DNA from: an uncultured Verrucomicrobia subdivision 3 bacterium | Lineage (GTDB): Bacteria > Verrucomicrobiota > Verrucomicrobiia > Limisphaerales > UBA11358 | Reading direction: 5' to 3' | Length of the DNA: 36,471 nucleotides | NCBI GenBank assembly: GCA_903875465.1 | Contig: CAIQWB010000114.1 | Coordinates: forward strand, 1 to 36,471 | Shown here: positions 16,315 to 24,983 of the stretch, one piece after another | How positions within the stretch are numbered: the stretch's first letter is position 1 | How the letters are laid out: every line of letters starts with the position of its first letter | The notes under the pieces: model-generated | The model's input: only the letters and a program-made list of their open reading frames with translations | What the model was told of the DNA's origin: nothing | Databases searched by the model: none | Position numbers and translations under genes: made by a program

Positions 16315-16935
16315 ATGCTGGCGGGGATGGCATTTGAAAACGATTCACCACTGGACTCCCTGTGGAAGGAATACGGCCGGGCGTTCAAAGATTTTGATGA
16401 TCTGAGCCTGGCCCGCTGGCTGGCCCAAACACTGGGGCAGTTGGAGGGCAAGGTATGGCGGTTGTCGCATCCGCTGGTGGGGGCGTACCGGCTGGCGGCG
16501 ATGCTGGCGCATGAGCGCCAAGTGTGGTTCAAACGCATGGCGACGCCGCCGGCGGCTTATGGGGAATCCAATTGCTGCCGCGCACCTTTCCTGCCGCTGC
16601 TCACCCGGGATGTGAAGGAATCGGGGCTGATCTGCCAGCATTGCAATGAAACACTGCTGCCCTTTGACGAAATCAATGCGGAGGTGCGCGGTGACCTGGA
16701 GGCATGGGCCCGGGATTACGCGCCGGTGCATGCGGTGGCGCATTGGGACGATCATCAGCGTCGCCGCACGCGGGATTATGAGCATGCGTTTGAAAACGCG
16801 GCGGAATCCGCCGAGCGGCTGCTGGTTTACGAGGGCCAGACGCTGGCGCCCAAATTATTGAATTTTTATCCGGCCATTATCTGGGAGGATCAAGATGAAT
16901 GCCTGGAGGTGCGGCCGGAGGATGTGGGGTGGTGA
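16315..16935 (+). CDS. Hypothetical protein with Cys-rich centre
   Basis: A 206-residue soluble protein that I do not recognise. An ATG at 16327 would shorten it by four residues. The N-terminal half is helical. The middle has Cys-Cys in ESNCCRAPFL and, about 25 residues later, CQHC in LICQHCNETLLPFDEIN. Together these four cysteines could hold a zinc ion, as in a zinc ribbon. The C-terminal half is acidic and aromatic (FYPAIIWEDQDECLEV). No signal peptide or membrane segment is seen. It stands alone between repeat-rich DNA and the AsmA-like gene. Composition and codon use look like its neighbours, so it is probably real. Confidence 0.7.
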   Translation: MLAGMAFENDSPLDSLWKEYGRAFKDFDDLSLARWLAQTLGQLEGKVWRLSHPLVGAYRLAAMLAHERQVWFKRMATPPAAYGESNCCRAPFLPLLTRDVKESGLICQHCNETLLPFDEINAEVRGDLEAWARDYAPVHAVAHWDDHQRRRTRDYEHAFENAAESAERLLVYEGQTLAPKLLNFYPAIIWEDQDECLEVRPEDVGW

Positions 16936-17047
16936 GGGGAGAAGGGAGAAGGCGGAATGAAGCAACGGGCGGCAGTCAAAAGCCAGATTGGCTGGTGATG
17001 CACCTTGGGAAGACCTGACAGGGGATCGATAGTGGCAACGCAGGTGG

Positions 17048-17764
17048 GTGAACAGAGTGATCAAGTTTATATTTAAATGGGTGTTCCGGTTGTGCCTGCT
17101 GGCGGTGGTGCTGGTGGTGGTGGTGGTGCTTTCGCTGGATTCGGTGCTGCGGGTGGTGATGGAGCACCGGATTCGCGCGCAGACGGGGATGGACGCGGAA
17201 ATTGGCCGGGTGTCGTTTGGGCTGCTGGAACCGCGGGTGGAAATCATTGATCTCAAACTGTATAACCCGCCGGATTTTGGCGGCACGCCGTTCCTCGATA
17301 TTCGGGAGATTCATGTGGAATATGACCGCATGGCCCTGGCAAGTCACACACTGCACTTGACGCTGGTGAGGTTCAATCTAGGGGAGCTGGACATTGTGAA
17401 AAACGAGGCGGGGCAGACGAATATTTTCGCCCTGGGGTTGGGGCTGCCGACCAAACCGGCCCCCAACCGCGCGGCCAACCCGGCGGTGGCAGACTTTCAG
17501 CGGCAGACGGGGATGAAGTTTGAATCGGTGGACGCGTTGAATGTGTCCATCGGGACGTTTAAGTATATCGACCTGAAAAATCCGGCGCACAACCGGACGC
17601 AGAAAATCGGGATTGATAATTACGTGATGAAACACGTGAAAGGTCCGGGGGACGTGGCGGGGCTGGCGTTTTTGATTACGTTGCGCAGCGGGGATTTTTT
17701 CACGTCGCTCGTGGATCCAAAAAGCGGGTCGAGCGTGCCGGAGTTGATGAAGCTGTTGTTTTGA
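17048..17764 (+). CDS. AsmA-like N-terminally anchored membrane protein (short form)
   Basis: A 238-residue protein with a GTG start. It has a basic N-terminus and one strongly hydrophobic helix at about 10-30, rich in Val and Leu. The sequence then reads EHRIRAQTGMDAEIGRVSFG and PRVEIIDLKLYNPPDFGG, the pattern found at the start of AsmA/DUF748-type proteins. In those, a repeated beta-groove lies in the periplasm. This protein is far shorter than typical AsmA proteins, so it holds only the N-terminal chorein-like part. It stands alone. A role in outer-membrane lipid handling is only a family-based guess. Confidence 0.65.
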   Translation: MNRVIKFIFKWVFRLCLLAVVLVVVVVLSLDSVLRVVMEHRIRAQTGMDAEIGRVSFGLLEPRVEIIDLKLYNPPDFGGTPFLDIREIHVEYDRMALASHTLHLTLVRFNLGELDIVKNEAGQTNIFALGLGLPTKPAPNRAANPAVADFQRQTGMKFESVDALNVSIGTFKYIDLKNPAHNRTQKIGIDNYVMKHVKGPGDVAGLAFLITLRSGDFFTSLVDPKSGSSVPELMKLLF

Positions 17765-17863
17765 GCGGAGGGGATTTTCAGATTTGGTTTGAGGCAACGC
17801 GGAGGCGCTCCCGCAGGCAGCGGGACTGCGCTCGGGGGGGCGAAGAGATCCGGCAAAGCCGGC

Positions 17864-18619
17864 TTATTTGACCTGGATGTTCAAAGGGGCGAGGCCCTGG
17901 ATGCGGGCTTCGAGGCGGTCGCCGGGGGCGAGGGGGCCGACGCCGCTGGGGGTGCCAGTAAGGATGACGTCACCGGGCAACAGGGTCAGATTCGTGGAAA
18001 TAAAACTGACCAGGTGCGGAACTTTGAAAATGAGCTGCTTGGTGTTGGAATTCTGGCGCAACTGGCCGTTTTGGAAGAGCTGAATGCTAAGGTCGGCGGG
18101 GTCCACCTGGGTTTCCACGTAAGGCCCAAGCGGGGTAAAGGTATCGAAGGATTTGCAGCGGGCCCATTGGGACTCGGCTTTTTGAATGGTGCGGTCGCTA
18201 ATGTCCAGGCCGGTGGTGTAACCGAAGATATAACGGGCGGCGGCGGCCGGGGCGACGTTGCGGATTTTCCGGCCGATGACGATGGCAAGCTCGACCTCGA
18301 AATCGGTCCGGTGATCGGGAAAGGGAATTTCAATTTTTCCGCCATCCGCCAGGAGTGAGGTGGTGGCCTTGAACCAGATCAAAGGTTCCTTGGGCAGTTC
18401 CCGGCCCATTTCCTGGGCGTGGTCGAGGTAGTTGACGCCGACGGCGATGATTTTGGAGGGCACGACGGGCACGAGAGTTTTCAGGCCCTTGCGCGGGGTG
18501 GGTTGGCGGGCAAAGGCGGGCGAGCCAAAGATATCGCCTTCAGCGCGGAACAATTCGCCCTCCACTACTTTGGCATGGAAAATGTCGTTACCTTTTTGGA
18601 ACCGGCCAATGGCAGCCAT
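17864..18619 (-). CDS. Fumarylacetoacetate hydrolase-family protein
   Basis: A 251-residue cytosolic enzyme of the FAH superfamily, hydrolases and isomerases acting on beta-diketo acids. Motifs include VGVNYLDHAQEMG (60-72), WFKATTSLL, the metal-binding Glu108 and Glu110 in DFEVELAIVIG, Asp139 in TGLDISDRTIQ, and KSFDTFTPLGPYV. The C-terminal TGTPSGVGPLAPGD is diagnostic. The start ATG at 18619 begins the N-terminal domain, and an upstream in-frame start at 18694 is less likely. The exact substrate (acylpyruvate, homoprotocatechuate product or other) cannot be told from sequence. It is divergent from the Minf_1886-type operon. Confidence 0.9.
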   Translation of the reverse strand: MAAIGRFQKGNDIFHAKVVEGELFRAEGDIFGSPAFARQPTPRKGLKTLVPVVPSKIIAVGVNYLDHAQEMGRELPKEPLIWFKATTSLLADGGKIEIPFPDHRTDFEVELAIVIGRKIRNVAPAAAARYIFGYTTGLDISDRTIQKAESQWARCKSFDTFTPLGPYVETQVDPADLSIQLFQNGQLRQNSNTKQLIFKVPHLVSFISTNLTLLPGDVILTGTPSGVGPLAPGDRLEARIQGLAPLNIQVK

Positions 18620-18722
18620 ATATGGAAGAATACGATAGCAAAGCGGATGGGTTATCGCAAGTTTAAAGGCCGGGTGAGAATCTGGGGGTTGCACATTGGG
18701 GTGGAGGGACTATACTGAAAGG

Positions 18723-18854
18723 GTGAATTGCCTGACTACTCAGGAGAAAAAAGTTTTGATCATCGTCATGATGTTGCTCGCGATCGGCGGACTGGTAAAG
18801 GTGTACCGGACCAGCCATCCTGAGGCAGTAACCACCCAACCGCACCCCGCTTAA
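18723..18854 (+). CDS. 43-residue single-pass membrane peptide
   Basis: GTG at 18723, preceded by GAAAGG, opens a 43-codon frame ending TAA at 18852-18854, one base before the ATG of the Minf_1886-type gene. The translation begins VNCLTTQEKKVLIIVMM, continues LLAIGGLVKVYRTSH and ends in a short Pro/Thr/Gln tail. It has a single hydrophobic helix of about 17 residues flanked by lysines. The tight spacing and credible membrane topology argue that it is translated. The opening LTTQEKKVL resembles short N-terminal segments of verrucomicrobial competence-type membrane proteins, but that comparison is from memory. The function is unknown. Confidence 0.55.
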   Translation: MNCLTTQEKKVLIIVMMLLAIGGLVKVYRTSHPEAVTTQPHPA

Positions 18855-18855
18855 C

Positions 18856-19293
18856 ATGCAAGAAGTGAATTTTGACGAAGTGGTGACGCTGATTCTGGTG
18901 CAGGATGGCCGTTATAGTCGCGATGCTTATTTATTTTTGCGCGAGGGGCTGGATTTCACCCAAAAGCTCATTAGCAAAGAAAACCGCGGAGCGACCCGCC
19001 ATGTGACAGGGCAGGAACTGCTCAGCGGACTCCGGCAATTTGCCTTGCAAGAATTTGGTCCGATGGCGAAAACGGTACTGGAGGAATGGGGCATCCAGCG
19101 CTGCACAGACTTTGGGAATATTGTGTTTAACATGGTGGAAATCGGATTGCTGGCCAAGACAGACAAGGACAGCCATGATGATTTTCAAAATGGCTATGAT
19201 TTCACCGATGCTTTTTGCAAACCCTTCTGGCCGGCGGCGCGCCGGGAGGCCGCCCGAAAAGAAGGCGGCCCGGTGGAAGAGTTAAAGGGTTAA
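18856..19293 (+). CDS. Minf_1886-family protein (Verrucomicrobia/Planctomycetes-restricted)
   Basis: A 145-residue soluble protein. The N-terminus VNFDEVVTLILVQDGRY, the helix YLFLREGLDFTQ, VTGQELLSGLRQFALQEFG and the C-terminal KDSHDDFQNGYDF match the pattern I recall for the Minf_1886 family. This family of conserved uncharacterised proteins is found mainly in Verrucomicrobia and Planctomycetes. It starts one base after the small membrane peptide's stop and is followed 14 bases later by the TatD-type gene, so the three probably form an operon. The biochemical role is unknown. Confidence 0.8.
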   Translation: MQEVNFDEVVTLILVQDGRYSRDAYLFLREGLDFTQKLISKENRGATRHVTGQELLSGLRQFALQEFGPMAKTVLEEWGIQRCTDFGNIVFNMVEIGLLAKTDKDSHDDFQNGYDFTDAFCKPFWPAARREAARKEGGPVEELKG

Positions 19294-19307
19294 CGGGTTG
19301 ACTTATT

Positions 19308-20114
19308 GTGACCCCGCGTTTTTACGATGCGCACAATCACTTGCAAGATGAGCGCTTCGGTGACCGGGCGGCGGAACTGTTGACCGCCTGTCGGGCCGGC
19401 GGCGTGGTCCGCATGGTGGTGAATGGAGCGTGTGAAGCGGACTGGCCGCAAGTGCATGCGCTCGCGAAATGTTTCCCGGAAGTGCTGCCGAGCTTCGGTT
19501 ATCATCCCTGGTATCTCCACGAACGGACGCCCGACTGGCTAACTCATTTGCAACAAATGTTGGAGGCGGTGCCAGCGGCAGTCGGTGAAATTGGGCTGGA
19601 TCGCTGGAAGCCGAATTTGCCGTATGAAGGCCAAGAGGAAGTCTTTTTGGCGCAGCTGGGACTGGGGGCGGAACGCAACCTGCCGGTGAGCATTCATTGT
19701 TTGCAAGCCTGGGGGCGGATGCTGGAACTGTTGCAGAACCATCGGCGACCCGAGCGGGGGTTTCTTTTGCACAGTTACGGCGGACCGAAAGAGATGGTGA
19801 AAGTATTCACCGAACTGGGGGCCTATTTTTCTTTTCCCGGTTACTATGCGCACCCACGCAAGGAACGCCAGCGAGAAACGTTCCGACACATTCCTTTTGA
19901 CCGGCTCTTGATCGAGACGGATGCGCCGGACCAACGGTTGCCGGATGAGCTGAATCGGTTTCCGCTAGCGGAGCTGGCGACAGGAAAAGCGATCAATCAT
20001 CCGGCCAATGTGGGGTCTATTTACGAGTATGCGGCGGAGATGCGCGGGGTGACGGTGGCGGAGTTGGCCGGGCAGATGGAGGAGAATTTTATGCGGTTGT
20101 TTGGGGGGTTATAA
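19308..20114 (+). CDS. TatD-family metal-dependent hydrolase
   Basis: A 268-residue TIM-barrel metalloenzyme with a GTG start. TatD proteins are Mg/Mn-dependent DNases or exonucleases. The family motifs are in order: FYDAHNHL with His9 and His11, GYHPWY, AVGEIGLDRW, VSIHCLQAWG, FLLHSYGG and LLIETDAPDQ. The length is normal and the protein is cytosolic. It lies 14 bases behind the Minf_1886-type gene in the same orientation and probably shares its transcript. Family assignment is secure, but whether the substrate is nucleic acid is inferred. Confidence 0.9.
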   Translation: MTPRFYDAHNHLQDERFGDRAAELLTACRAGGVVRMVVNGACEADWPQVHALAKCFPEVLPSFGYHPWYLHERTPDWLTHLQQMLEAVPAAVGEIGLDRWKPNLPYEGQEEVFLAQLGLGAERNLPVSIHCLQAWGRMLELLQNHRRPERGFLLHSYGGPKEMVKVFTELGAYFSFPGYYAHPRKERQRETFRHIPFDRLLIETDAPDQRLPDELNRFPLAELATGKAINHPANVGSIYEYAAEMRGVTVAELAGQMEENFMRLFGGL

Positions 20115-20129
20115 GCCAAGGAATGGCAC

Positions 20130-20224
20130 GGTCCTACAGACCTGGGAACAATTTGGGACAGGTTCCTAGGCCTGCGCTCGCAGGCTCGCTAGGACCCAGC
20201 TGGTATGAGGCGGGCCTTTGGCCC
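20130..20224. repeat. Hairpin cluster downstream of TatD-type gene
   Basis: Nested palindromes. An outer GGTCCTA (20130-20136) pairs with TAGGACC (20190-20196) around an inner GCCTGCG/CGCAGGC hairpin (20170-20185). A separate GGGCC-TTT-GGCCC follows at 20212-20224. It sits between the TatD-type stop codon and the MITE-like element. It could end transcription of the TatD operon, though no T-run follows directly. Confidence 0.7.
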
Positions 20225-20244
20225 TGGGCAGGGAGGATTTTTAG

Positions 20245-20479
20245 TTTAACCCGAACTCCGCAATTAAAACAGCCGGTCTGCATCAATCTCTTGGGCATAA
20301 ACACTTTGGAAAATTGGCTTCCCAAGCCGCTGCCAATTCGTTGCCCATTAAAGGATGCGCGCTTCGCGCAGCGGCAGTCTCACCAGACCACTGCGGGTAT
20401 GTCGGCGATTTTTCCAAAGGGTTTCTGCTCCAACATCTTGACACATCCCAGCCATTTTACTTTTGGAGTTCGGGTTTAA
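20245..20479. mobile_element. MITE-like element, copy A (235 bp, terminal inverted repeats)
   Basis: The left end reads TTTAACCCGAACTCC and the right end, reverse-complemented, reads TTAAACCCGAACTCC: a 15-bp terminal inverted repeat with one mismatch. The interior is roughly 90% identical to 35606-35840, with one single-base indel near 20296. No transposase is encoded, so it would be a non-autonomous element mobilised in trans. Its right end contains the stop codon of the rhamnosidase gene (20476-20478). Clear target-site duplications could not be assigned by eye. Confidence 0.75.
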
Positions 20480-23400
20480 TTTGCGCGGAAATGGTAGGTG
20501 CCCGAAGCGACGCCAAAGACAGTGACGTCGCCTTCCTGGCGCAAGAATTTCACGCCCTCGGCTTGGGAGGCGGGCTGGCCACCCTCGGTCACGTGGCCGG
20601 CCGCGTGGGCTGGGACGTATACGGTGGCGGTGGTGTTGGCGGGGATGGTCACCCAGAGGGTGAACTGGTCGCCGGCACTTTGCCAACGGCTGGCAATCCG
20701 GCCGTGCAGGGATTGGTAACTGGCGGAGCACCAGGTCACTTCCTTGGTCGGGCGGGGATGAATGGTGAAGGCCTGGTAGCCGGGATGTTGTTCGTCAGGA
20801 TTGAGACCGACGACATTGCGCCAGAGCCATTCGTTGATGGCGCTGTGGGTCCAATGGTTGAGGGAGAGGTTCTTTTTATCGGCGTCAAACGCCTCCCAGA
20901 AGGTGGTGCCGTGATCGGCCATGTAGCCCCAGGAAGGGGCGTCATGCTGGTTCAGCATTTCGGCGGCATCGGGGTGATAACCATGATCAGACAAGGCCAG
21001 GAGTAATTCCACGCTGCTCCAAAATCCGGTGGTGGGATGACAACCATTCTGCAATACCAATTGGTCCAGCCGGCGGGCGGCCCGGGAACGCAGGGGTTCA
21101 TCCAAGAGACCGAAGTGAAGGGCGAGGGCATAACTGCCCTGGGTATCGCCCCCGTCCGTGGCGTCATAACCATAGCTGGCAGCAACGATCTTGATGGGCT
21201 GGCCGGACAAGTCCAAGGTGCTGCCTTCGGCAAACTGATCCTGGCGGGTTTCGCTGCCCGTGAACCAGCTCAGGTGCAGGATTTTCTTTTTATTCAACGC
21301 TGGATCCCCGCCCAGCCGATCGTTCTGCACGGCCAAAGTGAGGCGATTGCCTTTCACCAAGCCGCGGAGGATATCGGTCACATCACGCATGGCGGGCGGA
21401 CCCGCAGGCGTGCCGCCGATGATGGCGTCCGGGCTGACGTACGCATTCACAAAAGCCTGCCGGATGCCTTGGAACAAGGCTTGGTATTGAGCGGCCTCGG
21501 CGGGACGCCCCAACACAGTGGCCATCCGGGAAACAAGGTCGGCGGAGTGGGCAAAGAAAGCCGTGGCACCGATTTCCTTGGGCGTGGCGGGACCGGCGCT
21601 CAGCCAGTCGCCCCAGTCCATGCCGCGATTATTGCGCCAGAGCAAATCGGGATTGCTGGCGTGAATAACGTCAATCCAGCGCCGGGCTGATTCAAAATGG
21701 TCGGCCAGCAAGCGCCGGTCGCCGGTATTCACATAGACATCCCAGGGGAGTGAGACACCGGCATCCGCCCAGCCAGGGGAGCCGACGCAGGTGTCGGTGC
21801 CACGCAGATGGGCCTGGGGCGTGATGTCGGTGTAGCGACCATCAGCATGCTGATCATCGCGCAAGTCACCGGTGTATTTGGTCAGCAGGGCCACGGCATC
21901 CACATTGAATAACAAAGAGGACACGCAGGGGCGGATGTCGCCAGTCCAGGCGAGGCGTTCGGCCCGGGCGGCGCAGCCGGCAGGGACGTCGAAGAGCATG
22001 TTATCCTGAGTCTGGGCGGCGGCCCGCTGGATGCGGTTGTAGAGGTCATTCGAGCATTCGAACTGGCCAATGACGGGGGCATCGGTGCGGAGGTTGACCG
22101 CCACGAGGGTGTCGGGTGGCAAGGCCCCGGGCAGCCCGGTGAGTTCCACATAACGAAAGCCGTGACAGGTGAAATGCGGTTCCAAGGTGCGCGGCCCATG
22201 GCCATCCAGAATATAATCCTCTTGCTGGAGCGTGCCCCAGAGATTATCCACGTTGAGGCTGCCATCGGCCGCAACCAATTCGGCGTGGCGCAGGCGGACG
22301 TGGGTGCCGGCCGGGCCATCCACTTTGAGCCGGCACCAGCCGGCAATTTCCTGACCAAGGTCAAAGACGTATACGCCGGGCTTTGCTTCCTTCACGGCCA
22401 CCGGGCGCAATTCGCGGATGGGACGGACCGGCTGGCTGCGTTGCCAGACCAAGGGCACATTGTCCCGGGGTTGCGACCACGCAGGTTGCCAGGCGTGATC
22501 GTCGAAACCCGGCTGGTCCCAACCGGGCAGTTCCCGGCGGCAATCATAGCCTTCGCCATCGAGCAAATCCGACCAGCGGACGGGTCCATCCAGGGTACTG
22601 CGCCACTGGCCATCCGTGCCCAGGCTGAGATGGGTGCCATCCTCCAGTTCAACATCGAGTTGAGCAAGGAACTGGGGGAAATAGCCATACATGCACCGCA
22701 TCTCAAAGAGATTCATGTGCCCGGCGTACCAGCCGTAACCGAGCAGAGCGCCGAGGGCGTTGGTTCCCGGCCGCAGCAGCGTGGTGACGTCGTGGGACTG
22801 GTATTGGAGGCGGACGCCATAGTCCGTGTACCCCGGGGCGAGCAGTTCATCGCCGACCCGCTGACCGTTGAGATGCAATTCATAGAAACCGCGGGCGGAA
22901 CCGTACAGGGAGGCGTGACGGATTGGGCCGGGCAGGACAAATTCGCGGCGCATAAAGGCGACGCGTGACACGGTGAAGTTCGCAGAGGCGTCGGGCATAT
23001 CGGTGGCCAACGCCGGTGGCTGGCCGGCAATGGCCACGTCCAAATGGCCAGCGACCAAATAGCGCTTGGAGCAGGACTCGGTTTCGAGGGAATCGGAACA
23101 CGCAACGGCGGCGCCGGTGGCGATGGACTGGGAACCGTCGAACAAGGCCAAGCCGCCCAGGGCGACGCCAAAATCATGGCCATCCCAAAGCGCCAAACGG
23201 GTGATGGTAAGTCGCACATAGCGGGCAGTGACAGCGGGGAAGGCGAAGCGGCATTCATTATGACGCGGGCTCGGCAGGTCGGCCGCGGTTTGATCCACGG
23301 CGAGCCGGGCATCGCTAAAATCGGGGTGACTGGCAGTTTCCACCTTGAAACGCAGAGGAAACATCACGGTGCGAAAGTCGCTGTTCTGCCCCGGGGGACG

Positions 23401-24006
23401 GGCGGGCTGGAGATCGACGGCATCCATCCGCCGGGTGGTGCCCAGATCGAGCACGATCCATTTGGGGGCATCGGGCCGGGAGGCGAGTTCGCTGCGGTAG
23501 CAGTGGATGGGGGTGAGCGGGCGATTTGCCGGGTCGGCCAGGAGGGGATCGCTGATCCAGGCGGCGGTCCAGTCGGACGATTTTAGCAGGCCGGTGCTCC
23601 AGGTGGCGGTCGGACTCCAGGCGGACGGCTGGCCGTCGCGATCCCAGATCCGGACCCGCCAGTAACACTGGGTGTGGGAAGGCACGGCTGGCCCGGCGAA
23701 TGCGACTTGGGCGGAAGCTTCCGAAAGGACCTTGCCGCTGTCCCACAGATCCCCCTGGCCAGCGAGGAGTTTTTCCGAGGTGGATGCAACCAAAACCTGG
23801 TATGCCGTCTGACGCTCGGCGCGGCGGCCGGATTCGATAACCCAGCTCAAACGGGGTTGCGGAACGTCCAAGCCCGCGGGGTTGTGCCGGGACTCGCATT
23901 GCAAATCGGTAAGAGTGAGGGCCGCAACAGCTTTAAAGGAAAGGGCGAGGAGGACGAGCAAAGACAGCAGCCAGGCCCGGAACGGGCCGATTAAAAAATC
24001 AAGCAT
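20476..24006 (-). CDS. Secreted GH78 alpha-L-rhamnosidase with inserted discoidin-like domain
   Basis: A 1176-residue exported enzyme removing terminal alpha-L-rhamnose from polysaccharides or glycosides. The signal peptide spans about 1-29. An N-terminal Ig-like domain follows. An F5/8C (discoidin)-like insert lies at about 170-300 (KWIVLDLGTTRRMDAVDL to YVRLTITRLALWDG). Next comes the rhamnosidase N domain (about 350-520) and the alpha/alpha barrel. GH78 catalytic residues appear as Asp673, Glu683 and Asp690 in DVPAGCAARAERLAWTGD, and Glu1038 in GTTFWEAFDAD. A C-terminal beta domain ends the protein. The stop codon lies inside the terminal repeat of a MITE-like element, so the original C-terminus may have been altered slightly. 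It stands alone without neighbouring rhamnose genes. Confidence 0.93.
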   Translation of the reverse strand: MLDFLIGPFRAWLLSLLVLLALSFKAVAALTLTDLQCESRHNPAGLDVPQPRLSWVIESGRRAERQTAYQVLVASTSEKLLAGQGDLWDSGKVLSEASAQVAFAGPAVPSHTQCYWRVRIWDRDGQPSAWSPTATWSTGLLKSSDWTAAWISDPLLADPANRPLTPIHCYRSELASRPDAPKWIVLDLGTTRRMDAVDLQPARPPGQNSDFRTVMFPLRFKVETASHPDFSDARLAVDQTAADLPSPRHNECRFAFPAVTARYVRLTITRLALWDGHDFGVALGGLALFDGSQSIATGAAVACSDSLETESCSKRYLVAGHLDVAIAGQPPALATDMPDASANFTVSRVAFMRREFVLPGPIRHASLYGSARGFYELHLNGQRVGDELLAPGYTDYGVRLQYQSHDVTTLLRPGTNALGALLGYGWYAGHMNLFEMRCMYGYFPQFLAQLDVELEDGTHLSLGTDGQWRSTLDGPVRWSDLLDGEGYDCRRELPGWDQPGFDDHAWQPAWSQPRDNVPLVWQRSQPVRPIRELRPVAVKEAKPGVYVFDLGQEIAGWCRLKVDGPAGTHVRLRHAELVAADGSLNVDNLWGTLQQEDYILDGHGPRTLEPHFTCHGFRYVELTGLPGALPPDTLVAVNLRTDAPVIGQFECSNDLYNRIQRAAAQTQDNMLFDVPAGCAARAERLAWTGDIRPCVSSLLFNVDAVALLTKYTGDLRDDQHADGRYTDITPQAHLRGTDTCVGSPGWADAGVSLPWDVYVNTGDRRLLADHFESARRWIDVIHASNPDLLWRNNRGMDWGDWLSAGPATPKEIGATAFFAHSADLVSRMATVLGRPAEAAQYQALFQGIRQAFVNAYVSPDAIIGGTPAGPPAMRDVTDILRGLVKGNRLTLAVQNDRLGGDPALNKKKILHLSWFTGSETRQDQFAEGSTLDLSGQPIKIVAASYGYDATDGGDTQGSYALALHFGLLDEPLRSRAARRLDQLVLQNGCHPTTGFWSSVELLLALSDHGYHPDAAEMLNQHDAPSWGYMADHGTTFWEAFDADKKNLSLNHWTHSAINEWLWRNVVGLNPDEQHPGYQAFTIHPRPTKEVTWCSASYQSLHGRIASRWQSAGDQFTLWVTIPANTTATVYVPAHAAGHVTEGGQPASQAEGVKFLRQEGDVTVFGVASGTYHFRAN

Positions 24007-24061
24007 GACGAGAAAAAATATAGGATAAACAAGGGCGTGGTGACAGAGGCAAATGGGGATT

Positions 24062-24850
24062 TCAAGCCGGCGAGGGACCCGGTGAGGCGATCATTTTTAC
24101 CATTTGAGCGGCGGCGGCGAAGCCAAAGGCACCGGTGAGGAAGCAGGCCGTCCCGTAGCCACTGCGGCAGTCGAGGCGCAGCGTGGAGCCGGGTTCACGG
24201 GTAGCGCAGACAGTGCCATCGGCGGCGGGAAAAACCTGGGCTTCGATGGAATAAACGCAGGGCACGTGGAATTCGGCCTGGGGGTCGCGGGGAAAGTTGT
24301 GGTCGTCACGGAGCAGTTTGCGGGTGGCGGAGAGCAGGCCATCATGACTGGTGCGGGCGAGGTCCGCGACGCGAAGGGCCGTGGGGTCGCGCCGGCCACC
24401 CGCCCCGCCGGTGGTAACGATGGGAATGGCCAGTTCGCGGCAACGGGCAATCAGCAGGGCTTTCATGGGGGTTTGGTCGATGGCATCCACGACGCCGTCG
24501 AACTTCGCCGCCAAAATCGGGGCGGCGGTGGTGGCAGTAAACAGGGATTGCAGGGCGTGGATCTGGCAGTCCGGCTGGATGAGCCGGATGCGGTCGGCCA
24601 TGACATCGACCTTGGGCCGGCCAAACTCACCGGTAACGGCGTGCAACTGGCGGTTGACGTTGGTGATGCAGACGTCATCCAAATCGACCAGGGTAAGGGT
24701 GCCAATGCCCGTGCGGGCCAAGGCTTCCACGGCCCAGGAACCGACCCCGCCGACGCCCACCACACAGACGTGCGCCCGGGCCAGCCGGGCCTGGCCGTCC
24801 ACCCCGTACAACCGCTGGATGCCGCCGAAGCGCGCCTCGTAATTATTCAT
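24062..24850 (-). CDS. tcdA: tRNA threonylcarbamoyladenosine dehydratase
   Basis: A 262-residue E1-like ATP-dependent enzyme that cyclises t6A at position 37 of ANN-decoding tRNAs. It opens with RFGGIQRLYGVDGQARL and has the nucleotide-binding GVGGVGSWAVEALARTGIG. DLDDVCITNVNRQLHA, VVDAIDQTPMKALLI, IVTTGGAGGRRDPT and VYSIEAQVFPAADGTVCA all align with E. coli TcdA. A start at 24850 (MNNYEARFGG) matches the family better than an upstream in-frame start at 24880. The gene is divergent from thiH, with a short gap. The fold resembles ThiF, but the motifs identify it as TcdA. Confidence 0.92.
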   Translation of the reverse strand: MNNYEARFGGIQRLYGVDGQARLARAHVCVVGVGGVGSWAVEALARTGIGTLTLVDLDDVCITNVNRQLHAVTGEFGRPKVDVMADRIRLIQPDCQIHALQSLFTATTAAPILAAKFDGVVDAIDQTPMKALLIARCRELAIPIVTTGGAGGRRDPTALRVADLARTSHDGLLSATRKLLRDDHNFPRDPQAEFHVPCVYSIEAQVFPAADGTVCATREPGSTLRLDCRSGYGTACFLTGAFGFAAAAQMVKMIASPGPSPA

Positions 24851-24983
24851 CGCCCCTCGAAATACGGAGGGCGGCCACAATTCTCAAGACAAACTTGCCA
24901 GGGAATTGGCCGGGGGCGGACCGCGACCGGAACCGGCAGGGGTGATGGCTCGACTTTGGCGGGTGGTTTGGTAGGCTGGGCGG

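Noticed and set aside
24062-24850. ThiF as the identity of the E1-like gene
   Set aside because: The sequence follows TcdA along its whole length (RFGG start, DPT and YSIEA motifs), so the thiamine neighbourhood is not enough to call it ThiF.
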